A stretch of 64,000 nucleotides of DNA. Source: Oscillospiraceae bacterium NTUH-002-81. Its GTDB lineage: Bacteria; Bacillota; Clostridia; Lachnospirales; Lachnospiraceae. A model generated the notes under the pieces. The model ran no database searches. It saw nothing but the letters and a program-made list of their open reading frames with translations, and had not been told where the DNA came from. The translations under genes and the position numbers were made by a program. How positions within the stretch are numbered: the stretch's first letter is position 1; each line of letters begins with the position of its first letter. The stretch is taken from contig CP136052.1 of the NCBI GenBank assembly GCA_032620915.1, forward strand, positions 837,001 through 901,000. The letters are read 5' to 3'. Positions 27,535 through 37,779 of this stretch are shown here, in pieces.

Positions 27535-29730
27535 ATGTGGAATCGTATAAAGCAAAAGTATAAAAGCAAAAGAAATGAGAAAAAACTGGAGTTTTGTGCG
27601 ATTCCTGATACGCTTTTCAAAAATTTAGAAGAATTTCAGGTGGAACAAAATCAGATTCATCTAAAGGGCTGGATTTTTCCACCGGAAGGAAAGCTAGAAG
27701 CTGTGTATATACAATTTTCTGATGCAATTGGCAATTCTCGTCAGGAGTTACTTTATGGATTCCACAGGCCGGATGTTGCGTCTAATTTGGGAAATCCCAA
27801 TGGAGAGAATAGTGGTTTTTGCTTTGAAGGCATCTATGAAAATGGTATAGTCGATACAGCAGTTTTCCTGTGCTTTCAATGGAAAGGCGTTGTATATGGA
27901 TGGTATCTTGGAACAATCCCAGGAATGCAGGAACACCAGGAAGGTTCAAACAAGAGAATTCAAATTCAGAATGTAACCCCATTTATGCTGGATGTTTTCG
28001 AGGAAAACATCCAGTCTGTTCATATTCGGAAAATATATACCCATCCTATAAAAGTTATGATATGGGTAAGAAAGAGGATACAACAATGGGAACAACTACT
28101 GGAAATTTTATTGCAAGATGCAAATGTGAAGGAAATTATTTTTCTTACAGAATATAAAGAAATTTTACCGCCCAAAGATTATAGTAAAAAAATAAGATAT
28201 ATTTGCTGTGAAGTGGGAAATGGAGAAAAATATATAGTAAATTATTTGAAAAAAAATCCGTTTTTGTTATTGATAGAAGCAGATACAAAGTTATCAGAAA
28301 ATACAATTGCACATTTGCTTTATACCCGAAAAAAATATGATGGCTGTAAGCTGGGAACCGTTTCCGCAATGGTTTTAAATGAGGATGAAAAGAAATCTTT
28401 TCATGGTGCAGATGATTGCGTGCAATATAGTTGCGGTATTATGGAAAGGGAATCCAACGAAAAATGTATTTTATTTTGTGGGAAAAGCCCGAAGAAAGAG
28501 AAATATGAGACACTTGCAGAATATAAGCAAGCACTTAGGACAGAGGGATATCAGAATGTGATATCAGAATATGCGGTGGTGTATGCAAAGGATACAATAT
28601 CGGTGTTGTTTATTTCTCAATATTTCAAAATTTACAATTATAAAAAAAATATGGAGCATCCAGGTATTCTTGCCATATGCCATGAATTGGGTGGTGGGGC
28701 TCAAAAATTTCTTTTGGGAAAGAAAAAAGAATGGTTGGAATCGAATGTTATCTTTGTCTCTGTGACATATCAAATCAAAAAAGGGACTTATAAGATTCAG
28801 ATAGAGCATGGTATGTCTACAATGGAGTTTGATTTGCAGCGCTGGAGTAAGATACCGGAGCTTATTGAAGCGCTTGGTATAAATAGAATATTGGTTAATG
28901 AGCTGGTAACGTATCTTTATTTGGTTGACAAATTACATGAAATTTTGAAATGGAAAAAGGAATATCAGTGTAAAATCGTATATTATTTTCATGATTATTA
29001 TGCGTTGTGTCCAAGATTTAATTTGATGAATGAAAAGGGGCAGTATTGTAATATACCCGATTTATCCTATTGCGAATCTTGCGCAAAGCCTGTTCTATTG
29101 GGAATTGGAGAAACTGATATTTCCATTACGCAATGGAGAGAAGAATGGAAGAATTTCTTAAAACGGGCTGATCAGGTTATCGTCTTTTCTGAGAATACAA
29201 AGGAAATTATACAACGCGTATGGGGGGATCTTGCAGATAATATTTTGGTACAACCACATAAAGTAGGATATCTTAGAAAAGTAGAGATGGATCAATTGAA
29301 TAAAGACGAAACTTTGCGGATTGGCGTGCTGGGAACAATTAATCAGCATAAAGGAAGCGAAATCATAAAAGAGATGTGCCGATTAATAGAAAGAGAAAAA
29401 TTTCCGGTAAAGGTAATTTTGGTCGGAACGGGACAGGAATTACGAGAAACGAAAGTTCTTTCTATCACTGGACCGTATAGCAGAGAGCAGTTGCCGGATA
29501 TAATAGAAGCTGAAAAGATAGATCTTATCTTTATTCCTTCGGTATGGCCGGAGACATTTTCTTATACGGCGCAGGAAGCAATTGAGATGGGGATGCCTGT
29601 AGCTGTATTTGATCTGGGGGCCCCGGCGGAGAGAGTGAAAAAATATTCCAAAGGGTTGATTATTGAAAAAATAGATGCGGAATATGCGCTTCGAAAGATA
29701 TTGGGATTTACAAGTGAAATGAGGATATAA
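27535..29730 (+). CDS. GT4-type glycosyltransferase with N-terminal beta module
   Basis: A 731-residue protein. Residues about 36-128 form a beta module with LKGWIFPP and GFHRPDVASNLGNPN, similar in pattern to the module inside the preceding enzyme. A degenerate GT2-like stretch (about 165-350, with LLLIEADTKLS) follows. From about 375 comes a GT4 fold with FHDYYALCPRFNL, the CESC pair, LRIGVLGTINQHKGSE and the donor-site segment VWPETFSYTAQEAIEMG. The HDYY..CP...C..C pattern is shared with the preceding enzyme, so the two are probably paralogues. It may have lost activity in the GT2 part. GGAGTTG lies upstream of ATG 27535. Confidence 0.8.
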   Translation: MWNRIKQKYKSKRNEKKLEFCAIPDTLFKNLEEFQVEQNQIHLKGWIFPPEGKLEAVYIQFSDAIGNSRQELLYGFHRPDVASNLGNPNGENSGFCFEGIYENGIVDTAVFLCFQWKGVVYGWYLGTIPGMQEHQEGSNKRIQIQNVTPFMLDVFEENIQSVHIRKIYTHPIKVMIWVRKRIQQWEQLLEILLQDANVKEIIFLTEYKEILPPKDYSKKIRYICCEVGNGEKYIVNYLKKNPFLLLIEADTKLSENTIAHLLYTRKKYDGCKLGTVSAMVLNEDEKKSFHGADDCVQYSCGIMERESNEKCILFCGKSPKKEKYETLAEYKQALRTEGYQNVISEYAVVYAKDTISVLFISQYFKIYNYKKNMEHPGILAICHELGGGAQKFLLGKKKEWLESNVIFVSVTYQIKKGTYKIQIEHGMSTMEFDLQRWSKIPELIEALGINRILVNELVTYLYLVDKLHEILKWKKEYQCKIVYYFHDYYALCPRFNLMNEKGQYCNIPDLSYCESCAKPVLLGIGETDISITQWREEWKNFLKRADQVIVFSENTKEIIQRVWGDLADNILVQPHKVGYLRKVEMDQLNKDETLRIGVLGTINQHKGSEIIKEMCRLIEREKFPVKVILVGTGQELRETKVLSITGPYSREQLPDIIEAEKIDLIFIPSVWPETFSYTAQEAIEMGMPVAVFDLGAPAERVKKYSKGLIIEKIDAEYALRKILGFTSEMRI

Positions 29731-29734
29731 AAGG

Positions 29735-32395
29735 ATGATAAATAAACTAAAAAAATTGATAGTGAATCCCATATGGATTATGGTAGTTTTTGGGTTTTTG
29801 ATAATGTCATTTGCAACCACAGGAACCACTATTTTATTTGAATACGATTCGGATGCTTTTTCAAATGATGTTGCGACTTTATATTGTGATTATGGCGAAG
29901 GTTTTTCGGAATCGCAATCAAATTATTCTGTTATAAATGGGAATACAGTAACATTTCCGTTAAAAGATTATAAGAGAATAAAGCAGCTGAGGTTTGTACC
30001 ATTCCAGGAAAGTGGTATAAAAGTTCAACTGATTTCGTGTGAGATAAGAACGGGGATCTTTAAAATAAAAGACCTATCAACAGGGCAATTGATCAATTGC
30101 CTGACGGAACCCTTTAAACAAGATTATAAAAATGGAAGGCTTTCGCTTGAAAAGATAGATGATGGAACGAATTACTATTTGGACTTTTCGAAAACATTGT
30201 TGGAAAGTGAAAAATATGGCTATTTAAAATTCATGGAAAGTCTTCGGAAGGCTTTCAGTTATATTGTATTAATTTTAGGAGGGATGCTGGTTTACTGGAA
30301 GGGCTATAATAATCAAATAGAGGAAAAGTATTTAAAAATTACGTACTGGATATTAGGCGCAGGAGTCTTTGCTGAATATTTAATTGCTGTAAACCTTCCG
30401 TGGTGGATTGCGGTTATTGGTTTTTGGGTATTGCTTTGGGGATTGGGAAAGCAGGGATTTTTTTGGAAATGTGGGAAAATATCCTATATAAATTTATTGT
30501 TCCTGATATTGTATACTTCTGTAACGGCTAAAACTGTTATTCAGAGGGGAATTCTTTTTGAGGGGTATTTGATTCAACAGTTTTTAATTTTATTATTACT
30601 GATAGGAATATTAAATCAGGGCACGGATCAGGAGGTTCAGGGCTATCGAAATATAAATTTAAATGTGACACAATATACCTTCCTATATGCAGAGATTGTT
30701 GCCATATATGTATCTTTTTCGATAATGAAAAACGTGTTATTAAATAATAATTACTATATCGGAGATGCATTATGCAGTGGGATTACACAAATTGCGCTTA
30801 TCAATATTTCATGGATGTTCTTTTTTGCCAGCCTGTTATATTTTCTTTTGGGAAATGGAATTACTAAACTTTTTTTGGGACTTTTTTGGGTAATATTATT
30901 TGGCGGAAATTATATAAAAATTACATATCATGATACGTTTCTGACTCCGATGGATTTTTGGCAGATAAGAGACATGCTGAGGATATCTCAAAGTGTGATT
31001 GGAGAAGCTCCTTTATTTGTTGGGATGATTGTAATTTTACTGGCAATCATCTTGATTATAAAATTTCGACATCGAATAGGAGCATTTTTAAGACCACATA
31101 TAAGTGCGATGCCGGCAGTTTGTATTTTCTTTATAGTGTTCTTTTTTACCACAGATTTGTTGAAGGACAGATATTTCGCTGATTATAACATAGGGTACAA
31201 GTGGTATGTTACTGAGTATGTGGGCGAGGATACAAGCGGGACATATTTGTATAATATGTTTAATGTTGCTCATGTCAGTGATACTTCAATAAAAAAACCG
31301 ACCCCGTATACAGAGGAGTATGCGAATCATTTAAAACAGGAATTTGAAACTTCTGCTGAATATAAGGTCTCGGATATAAAACCTAATATTATCTGTATTA
31401 TGGCGGAATCGTTATTTGATATTGAAAATATCCATTCTTTGACGTTTAATCAGGAGATTGAACCAACTATTCATAAAAATATGAAGAGTACATTAATTTC
31501 ACCGCGATTTGGAGGGTATACAGCAGCGGTTGAATACGAGGCACTTACGGGACATAGTTTGTATTTTTATAAAGAAGGAACAATGCCGTATACAACTTAT
31601 TATACAGGGAGGGCCGTAAATTCTGTTGCAAGTGAATTAAAAAAGAGTGGATATGAGACGCTTGCGTTCCATCCGAATACAGGGTCTTTTTATGCAAGGC
31701 AAGCGGCTTACAATAAAATGGATTTTGATAAAATGTATACGATTTCAGATTTGATTCCATCAAAAGATGAGTTAACTGTTGCAGGGTACTATAGAGATAT
31801 TCCTTTTGCGCAGAAAGTAATTGATATTGTGGATGCTGCGGAAGATCCAGTATTTTTGTTTGGGGTAAGTATTGCGGCGCATTATACGAATGAGGATCAC
31901 TATCCATATACAGATATTACCGTAGATGGGAATGGTTTGACGGATGAAGAGAAGCACGTAATTGAACAGACTGCAGCGGCTTATCAAGAATCAGATGAAA
32001 TGGTTCGTATGCTCATGGAATATGTAGATAATTGCGAAAAACCTACAATGTTGTACATATTTGGAGATCATCTTCCTCCGTTAAATATGTATGATAAATT
32101 GAGTTATATTGATGATCCAGTGAATAAATATGGGACAGTGCTGTTGGGGTACAGTAATTTTAAAGATATAGAATTTCCGGAATATATGACACCAAATCAA
32201 CTGGGCCCGCAGATGTTACTTGATGCAGAGGTAAAGCACAGCGGTTATTGGGATTATATCTATTCTCTTAGAAAAAGGTATCCCGTGATTCAAAAAGAAT
32301 TTATTTCAGATAATGATAGTGAGAACTTAGAAAAATACAGATTTATTCAGTATGATTTAATGTTTGGGAAAAAGTGGTTACTTGAACGTGAGTAA
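29735..32395 (+). CDS. LTA-synthase-like phosphoglycerol/phosphoethanolamine transferase with N-terminal beta module
   Basis: An 886-residue membrane enzyme. After one membrane segment (10-27) comes an extracytoplasmic beta module with LYCDYGEGFSES (49-60) and LRFVPF (85-90), then about 10 membrane segments, then an alkaline-phosphatase-fold domain from about 545. Metal and nucleophile positions are visible: E558 in IMAESLFDIE, T596 in GGYTAAVEYEALTG, and D778-H779 in FGDHLPP. LtaS-type enzymes move glycerophosphate from phosphatidylglycerol to outside acceptors. It starts 4 bases after the preceding stop. Here it probably decorates the exported glycan; the donor is unknown. Confidence 0.87.
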   Translation: MINKLKKLIVNPIWIMVVFGFLIMSFATTGTTILFEYDSDAFSNDVATLYCDYGEGFSESQSNYSVINGNTVTFPLKDYKRIKQLRFVPFQESGIKVQLISCEIRTGIFKIKDLSTGQLINCLTEPFKQDYKNGRLSLEKIDDGTNYYLDFSKTLLESEKYGYLKFMESLRKAFSYIVLILGGMLVYWKGYNNQIEEKYLKITYWILGAGVFAEYLIAVNLPWWIAVIGFWVLLWGLGKQGFFWKCGKISYINLLFLILYTSVTAKTVIQRGILFEGYLIQQFLILLLLIGILNQGTDQEVQGYRNINLNVTQYTFLYAEIVAIYVSFSIMKNVLLNNNYYIGDALCSGITQIALINISWMFFFASLLYFLLGNGITKLFLGLFWVILFGGNYIKITYHDTFLTPMDFWQIRDMLRISQSVIGEAPLFVGMIVILLAIILIIKFRHRIGAFLRPHISAMPAVCIFFIVFFFTTDLLKDRYFADYNIGYKWYVTEYVGEDTSGTYLYNMFNVAHVSDTSIKKPTPYTEEYANHLKQEFETSAEYKVSDIKPNIICIMAESLFDIENIHSLTFNQEIEPTIHKNMKSTLISPRFGGYTAAVEYEALTGHSLYFYKEGTMPYTTYYTGRAVNSVASELKKSGYETLAFHPNTGSFYARQAAYNKMDFDKMYTISDLIPSKDELTVAGYYRDIPFAQKVIDIVDAAEDPVFLFGVSIAAHYTNEDHYPYTDITVDGNGLTDEEKHVIEQTAAAYQESDEMVRMLMEYVDNCEKPTMLYIFGDHLPPLNMYDKLSYIDDPVNKYGTVLLGYSNFKDIEFPEYMTPNQLGPQMLLDAEVKHSGYWDYIYSLRKRYPVIQKEFISDNDSENLEKYRFIQYDLMFGKKWLLERE

Positions 32396-32424
32396 AGACA
32401 TTTTTACACGGAGACGAAAGAAAA

Positions 32425-33519
32425 ATGAGGGAAAGAAATCGCAATATAGATATTATCAGGGCGATCATGATTTTGTGGATTGCATTGTATCACGCATGGG
32501 TAGTATGCGGAGCAGTTCCTTTTTCAAATTCAGTTGCAGACACGTTGATTAGGCTTGGAGGAGAAATTGGAGTTACAGGCTTTTTCATGCTGAGCGGATT
32601 TGGCATTTATTATTCTTTGTCATCAATGGAAGGTGCGGGAAAATTTGATTTTAAAATTTTTATGAAAAAGCGTTTCCAAAGAATACTGCCACAATATTAT
32701 ATTTCGCTTATTTTCGTTATTCTTTTTATGGGTGGAGCAGAATATCTGGCTAAAATGCATGTGTGGAATCTGGTTAGTCATGTGTTTTTAATACATAATT
32801 TATTCCCCAATGCTTTCGGAGCAATTAATGGGGTGCTGTGGACGATGGGGGTTATTGTGCAATTTTATATAGTTTCCATTTTTCTGTATCGAGGAATAAA
32901 GAAATGGAAACTGGGATTTGTTGGAATAGCGATTGTGATAACTGTGCTAAGTAAAGCGCTGGTAATTAATTATTTGATACCTAATATAGGTGATCAATAT
33001 ATGTTATATGGTAGCCGACAATTATTGTCGGCATTGGATAACTTTGTTTGGGGAATGTTTATTGCTTTCTGGTCTGAAGGGATAATAATTAAAAAAAAAT
33101 GGAGATATGGGATAATTTCTTTCACTGGAATTGTATTACTTGAGTTGTGGGGAAATTTTGGTTTGAAAAACGGTATTTATGTCAATCGTTTATCGGGCTA
33201 TATATGGCACAGTGTCGTTGCGTGTATATTGACGATAATTTTTCTTTCCTTTATCTATCTACCATTGAATTATGAAAAGGAAATTGTAAAGCGGCTGCTT
33301 TGGATTTCCAAATATGAGTATGGTATTTATTTGTGGCATTTGGTGATGTTTAGAAATTTATATGAAAGAGCACCGATTATTCAGAGTTTACTTCAAAAAG
33401 GAATGCGATGGATAGTTTTTGTTGTTTTCTTGGTATTATCAGTATTTGTAGGATGGTTATTTTCGGTTATTATTGATGAGTGGGGAAAAGATAAATGGGT
33501 AATTAAGCGGTCGATATGA
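32425..33519 (+). CDS. Acyltransferase 3 family membrane protein
   Basis: A 364-residue protein with about ten membrane segments. The N-terminus MRERNRNIDIIRAIMILWIALYHAW has the RNIDIIR and catalytic-type His (YHAW) seen in acyltransferase_3 enzymes, which O-acetylate surface sugars. GFFMLSGFGIYYS is a second family block. As the last gene of the A/T-rich run, it likely adds acetyl groups to the same glycan. The acceptor is unknown. Confidence 0.88.
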   Translation: MRERNRNIDIIRAIMILWIALYHAWVVCGAVPFSNSVADTLIRLGGEIGVTGFFMLSGFGIYYSLSSMEGAGKFDFKIFMKKRFQRILPQYYISLIFVILFMGGAEYLAKMHVWNLVSHVFLIHNLFPNAFGAINGVLWTMGVIVQFYIVSIFLYRGIKKWKLGFVGIAIVITVLSKALVINYLIPNIGDQYMLYGSRQLLSALDNFVWGMFIAFWSEGIIIKKKWRYGIISFTGIVLLELWGNFGLKNGIYVNRLSGYIWHSVVACILTIIFLSFIYLPLNYEKEIVKRLLWISKYEYGIYLWHLVMFRNLYERAPIIQSLLQKGMRWIVFVVFLVLSVFVGWLFSVIIDEWGKDKWVIKRSI

Positions 33520-33539
33520 TGTGCATTGACGGAATAGCT

Positions 33540-33570
33540 ATTTTAAAATTTTGATGCTAAATTTTAGAAT
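33540..33570 (+). terminator. A/T-rich inverted repeat at the composition boundary
   Basis: ATTTTAAAATTT (33540-33551) and AAATTTTAGAAT (33559-33570) can pair with one mismatch around a 7-base loop. It lies after the last A/T-rich gene and before the first G/C-rich one. No T run follows, so it is a weak terminator candidate. Confidence 0.3.
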
Positions 33571-33613
33571 GGATGCAGTAATAACGAATGAATGAAATTT
33601 GGGGAGAAATCAG

Positions 33614-35711
33614 TTGAAACTTCAAAATATCAGAATCAATCATTGGCGAAAATACATGAACGAAAATTATTCCGAAGAACTCTTAGATGTACAGCATCTG
33701 GGCGGCAAGTGCGCAGTGCGCGCCATGCGTGCACATATTCCGCCCAGGAGTGCTTATGAGAAGTGGACTTATGTAAATGAGAGTTCTCGCTTCCTGAAAA
33801 AACATGAACAAAAGATTTGTTTTCTGGTGATGCTGTATGACCCAAACGGACTGACCTCAGAAAAAGAAATCCTGGGAAAATACCGCAATGGCAAGGTGAA
33901 AAAATGTGCATCCTTACGGGAAGAGTTTACCATTGTTGATGTCACAGGAGCAGATTATGTTATTTTCCTGGATGCAGAGCGGCAGGGGCTGGCAGCGGAC
34001 GCATTGGCCGAGCTGGCAGATGTTTTGCAAAAGACCGGTGCGGATATGGTATACAGCGATGAGGACGAGTGGGATACGGAGGAAGGCTGCAGAAAGAATC
34101 CGTTCTTCAAACCAGACTGGTCACCGGATACCTTTGCTTCATTTTTCTATACGGGCAATCTGGCGGCATACCGGATGGATGTGGCACGGGAAGTACAGAC
34201 GGATGGGGATTTTGCTCCTGACGGCGAAAGTTTTGATGCGTGTCATTATCGCTTTGCACGGGCATTTGTAAAAAAAGCAGGAAAGATCGAGCATATCCCA
34301 GAGGTGCTGTGCCATATCAACGGCGGTTATACTTATGTAGAGGAACGGGGGCTGGAGGAGAGAAAGCCAGAGCATGAGGAGGTAAGTGATTGGAAAACGG
34401 AAAATCTGCCTCTAGGAACTTTGGACAAAGATGGAAAAGGGGAAAAAATCAGCATCATTATCCCTTCCAAGGATCATGCACAGATTCTCGAACAGTGTCT
34501 GGAATCGCTATATAAGTATGACAGAGAATATGTGAAAATCGAGACGGAAATGATTGTGGTGGACAATGGAAGCTGTGCAGAAGCGCGACAGAAACTGAAG
34601 CAGTTGTCTGTCCGGTATCATTTTCAATATCTGTATCGTCCCATGGATTTTAACTTTTCTGCCATGTGTAATCTGGGAGCGGAAGTGGCCACAGGAAAGT
34701 ATCTGCTTTTCCTGAACGATGATATTGAGGCATTGGAAAGTGGATGGCTGCAGAAAATGAAAGCGCTGGCAGAGAAACCACATGTAGGAGCGGTGGGCGC
34801 CAAGCTTTACTATCCGGGCGGTCGCAAATTACAGCATCTGGGTGTGGTGAATCTGGCCATTGGGCCGGGGCATTGTTTCCTGGAGCAGGAAGATGAGGGG
34901 GACCTTTATTACGGCAGAAACCGATACAATTACAATTATCTGGCGGTGACGGCGGCCTGCCTGATGGTGCGAAAAGAAGTGTTTGCTCAGGTGGGGGGCT
35001 TTGATGAAAGCCTGCGCGTGGCCTATAATGATGTGGATTTCTGTTTTTCTGTTTATGAAGCTGGATATGATAATGTGCTGTGTAATGAGGCTGTTTTGTG
35101 TCATCATGAATCTCTGAGCCGTGGTTCCGATGAAAACGGAGAAAAAAAGGAACGGTTGTTGGCAGAGGCAGATTATCTCTACAAAAAGCATCCGGCGCTT
35201 GATCAGCGTGATCCGTTTTACAGCCCGAATCTGACACCGTACCTTGGCCGGTTTGAATGGAATCTGGATGATTACGGCAGCAGGGAAGAGCATTTGTCGG
35301 ATTTGTCGTCTTCAGAAGTAAAGGAATTTCGCTGGGATATTTGCCAGGAGTGGCTGGATCCGGGGCTGGTTTTACAGATTGACCAGGTATACAAAGAAAA
35401 TGGAAAGGTTTGTATTGCTGGCTGGGCGTATCTGAAGGAACAGGATAATTTCGCCTATATTCGGCGGATTTTACTGCGGGATGCGCAGGGAAAATGCTGG
35501 TGGGTTGGCACCAGAAGCCGTTATCGCGGTTATCTGAAAGAACAGTTTCCGGAAGTGAAGGGCATGGACATGCTGGCTTTTTCCTGCGTGTTTGATAAGG
35601 CGGCGCTGCCGGGAGGGAGACGGTAGAAGCTATCAGATCGGTATGGCGGCGGAATCGAAAGACGGAAGAGAATTGCATGTGATTTTCAGTGAGAAACAGC
35701 TGGAAATATGA
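33614..35711 (+). CDS. Tandem GT2 glycosyltransferase with C-terminal beta module (one frameshift)
   Basis: TTG 33614 is chosen because GGGGAG (33601-33606) lies 7 bases upstream. Residues about 1-260 are a GT2 domain with YSDEDEWD; a second GT2 domain starts near 278 (KISIIIPSKDH) with LFLNDDIEALES and VAYNDVDFCF. Residues about 590 on form a beta module with CIAGWAYLKE, like those in the two GT4 enzymes of region C. As written the protein stops at 35626. Removing one G from 35611-35617 restores GGDGRSYQIGMAAESKDGRE and an end at TGA 35709-35711. Acceptor and sugar unknown. First gene of the G/C-rich block. Confidence 0.83.
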
Positions 35712-35749
35712 AAACGGAACGGAATAACAGATAGAAAGGACGTCCATAC

Positions 35750-36043
35750 ATGGAAAGAAATGACGAACTGGAAGCGTATAACAAGATGCTTTTTTACCTG
35801 ATCAAGGATCAGACAGAGCAGCGGGAGCGCCTGGAGAAGGAGATCGAGCGCCTGTCGGTGGTGATCGATGAGAAACAGCAGAAGATTGATTACTACGAAG
35901 GCACGTATTTTACCATTGAGGCAGCGGCGAAGGAGCGGATGGCGATCATCCAGCAGCAGCAGGCGCAGCTGGAGAAGTATCGGAAGGAAAGTATATTTCG
36001 GCCTTTGCGGAAGATCAAAAGCCTTTTTCAGAAGGAGAAATAG
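35750..36043 (+). CDS. Small coiled-coil protein, probable GT2 partner
   Basis: Ninety-seven residues: a heptad-rich Glu/Lys/Gln helix (about 5-80) ending in an amphipathic basic helix FRPLRKIKSLFQKEK. Its stop codon shares a base with the GTG start of the next GT2 gene (TAGTG), so the two are translated together. In the GT2 at 38534 a similar coiled coil and SKPLR helix are fused to the enzyme, so this protein may be the detached membrane-docking or oligomerisation arm of its neighbour. No catalytic motif. Confidence 0.7.
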   Translation: MERNDELEAYNKMLFYLIKDQTEQRERLEKEIERLSVVIDEKQQKIDYYEGTYFTIEAAAKERMAIIQQQQAQLEKYRKESIFRPLRKIKSLFQKEK

Positions 36044-37764
36044 TGTTGCAGAATCAGGATTTTTCTTATTTATATACGGAAGAAGAGCGGGTGCGATTTG
36101 ATTGGTGCCGCAAGGAGCAGGGGAGCTGGAATTACCGGCCGCTGATCAGCATTGTGGTGCCGGTGTATAAAACGCCAGTTCGATTGCTGAATGAGATGAT
36201 CGGGTCTGTGGTGCGGCAGAGCTACCCGCAGTTGGAGCTTTGTATTGCCAACGCAAGCCCGGAGGACGGGAAGCTTTGTGAGGCGCTGGCGGCATGGCAG
36301 AGAGAGGATGGTCGGATTCATGTACAGGAGCTGGCGGAAAATGGAGGTATTTCAGCCAATACCAATGCCTGCTTTGCTATGGTACAGGGGGAGTATACGG
36401 CTATGCTGGATCACGATGATATGCTGACGGAAAATGCCCTGGCCGAGGTGGTGTGGCTTTTGCAGAAGCAGCCGGAGACGGATTTTATTTACTCGGATCA
36501 GGACATGCTGGAGGAGGACAGCAGTAAGCGGTTTAATCCGCTGTACAAGCCTCAATGGTCGAAAGACTGTATGTATTCTGGAAATTATATCACCCATTTT
36601 TCCGTGCTGCGGACCTCGTTGATTCAGAAAATTGGGGGCTGGGATCCGTCCACGGATGGCGCCCAGGACTGGGATTTGTTTCTGAAGGCGGCAGAGCATA
36701 CGGATCAGATTGTGGGGATTCCGCGTATTCTGTATCACTGGCGGATGGCCAGCACCTCTACCGCCTCTTCCATGGCCACCAAGACCTATGCCCTGGAGGC
36801 ACAGCTGCGGGCCATTCGGGGGCATTTGCACCGGGCTGGAGAACCCCAGGCGGATGTAGAGTTCTACAGCCAGGATATATTCAAAATACAGGTGAAGTGG
36901 AACCGTACCCATGACAGAGATATTTCTGTTATTTTTCTGGATGAGGATGAGACCGGGGATCTGGCTTCTCAGATTGCCTTGGTGCGTGTCATGCTACAGC
37001 TGCGGGAAAGAGAAATTGTGGTGGTGAGCCGATCTCTGCAGCGGCTGGATAGTCTGAAAGGAAAAGAAGCACTGGTGGGAGAGCACTGCCGGGGGCTGTG
37101 TGTGGCATTTGCAAACCGGGCAGAAGGATATCAGAATGGGACTACGGCGCTGGAAAGCAGAGCAGCTGGGACGGCGAATCAAAAGAGCGAGATTTTACTA
37201 TTTTTGACAGATGGCCTCACTGCCCTGCGCCGCAAGAGTCTGCTGGAACTGGCAGACTGGGCACTGTATGATCAGGTGGCAATCACAGCGCCAAAATACG
37301 AGGAAGAGAACCGCGTTATCCGGGAGATGGGACTTGCCCTGACGACAGATGGCCCGGTGTCTATGTTTGCGGGGTGTTTCACTGATGGCACCACAGACTG
37401 TGGAAAGAATTACTGGTACCGGGATGTGACGGCAGTGGATGATCACTGTTTTGCCATTCGACGGGAACTGTTTGAACAGGTGGGCGGATTTTTCCCGGAA
37501 GAAAAAGCTGTATGGGGAGAGAAACTGACATCTGAGGAGAAGCCGATGCCCGGAGCAGAACGGATGCTGGATTTCTGTCTTCGTCTGCGAGCGCTGGGCT
37601 ACCGCCACATGGTATCCCCTTATGCTCCAGTGCATCTGGATACGACTGGCAGAAAGATGATGATGTGTGACCAGTTCAGAACCCATGTATCGGAGAATGC
37701 GTGGAAAGCATTTTGCGAAAAACATGGGATCGGGGAGCAGGATCCCTATTACAGAAAAGCATAG
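36043..37764 (+). CDS. Tandem GT2 glycosyltransferase, second domain degenerate
   Basis: A 573-residue protein from GTG 36043. The first GT2 domain is intact: ISIVVPVYKTPVRLL, MLDHDDMLTE (metal-binding DHDD), YSDQDML, and acceptor-side TDGAQDWDLFLKA with HWRMAST. The second (about 290-560) keeps the fold outline (ILLFLTDGLTALRR, HCFAIRRELFEQVGGF) but lacks a clear acidic metal motif, so it may be structural. It shares the first-domain pattern with the proteins at 38534 and 44029, which points to duplication. The sugar transferred is unknown. Confidence 0.85.
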   Translation: MLQNQDFSYLYTEEERVRFDWCRKEQGSWNYRPLISIVVPVYKTPVRLLNEMIGSVVRQSYPQLELCIANASPEDGKLCEALAAWQREDGRIHVQELAENGGISANTNACFAMVQGEYTAMLDHDDMLTENALAEVVWLLQKQPETDFIYSDQDMLEEDSSKRFNPLYKPQWSKDCMYSGNYITHFSVLRTSLIQKIGGWDPSTDGAQDWDLFLKAAEHTDQIVGIPRILYHWRMASTSTASSMATKTYALEAQLRAIRGHLHRAGEPQADVEFYSQDIFKIQVKWNRTHDRDISVIFLDEDETGDLASQIALVRVMLQLREREIVVVSRSLQRLDSLKGKEALVGEHCRGLCVAFANRAEGYQNGTTALESRAAGTANQKSEILLFLTDGLTALRRKSLLELADWALYDQVAITAPKYEEENRVIREMGLALTTDGPVSMFAGCFTDGTTDCGKNYWYRDVTAVDDHCFAIRRELFEQVGGFFPEEKAVWGEKLTSEEKPMPGAERMLDFCLRLRALGYRHMVSPYAPVHLDTTGRKMMMCDQFRTHVSENAWKAFCEKHGIGEQDPYYRKA

Positions 37765-37779
37765 AAAATAGAAAAATGA

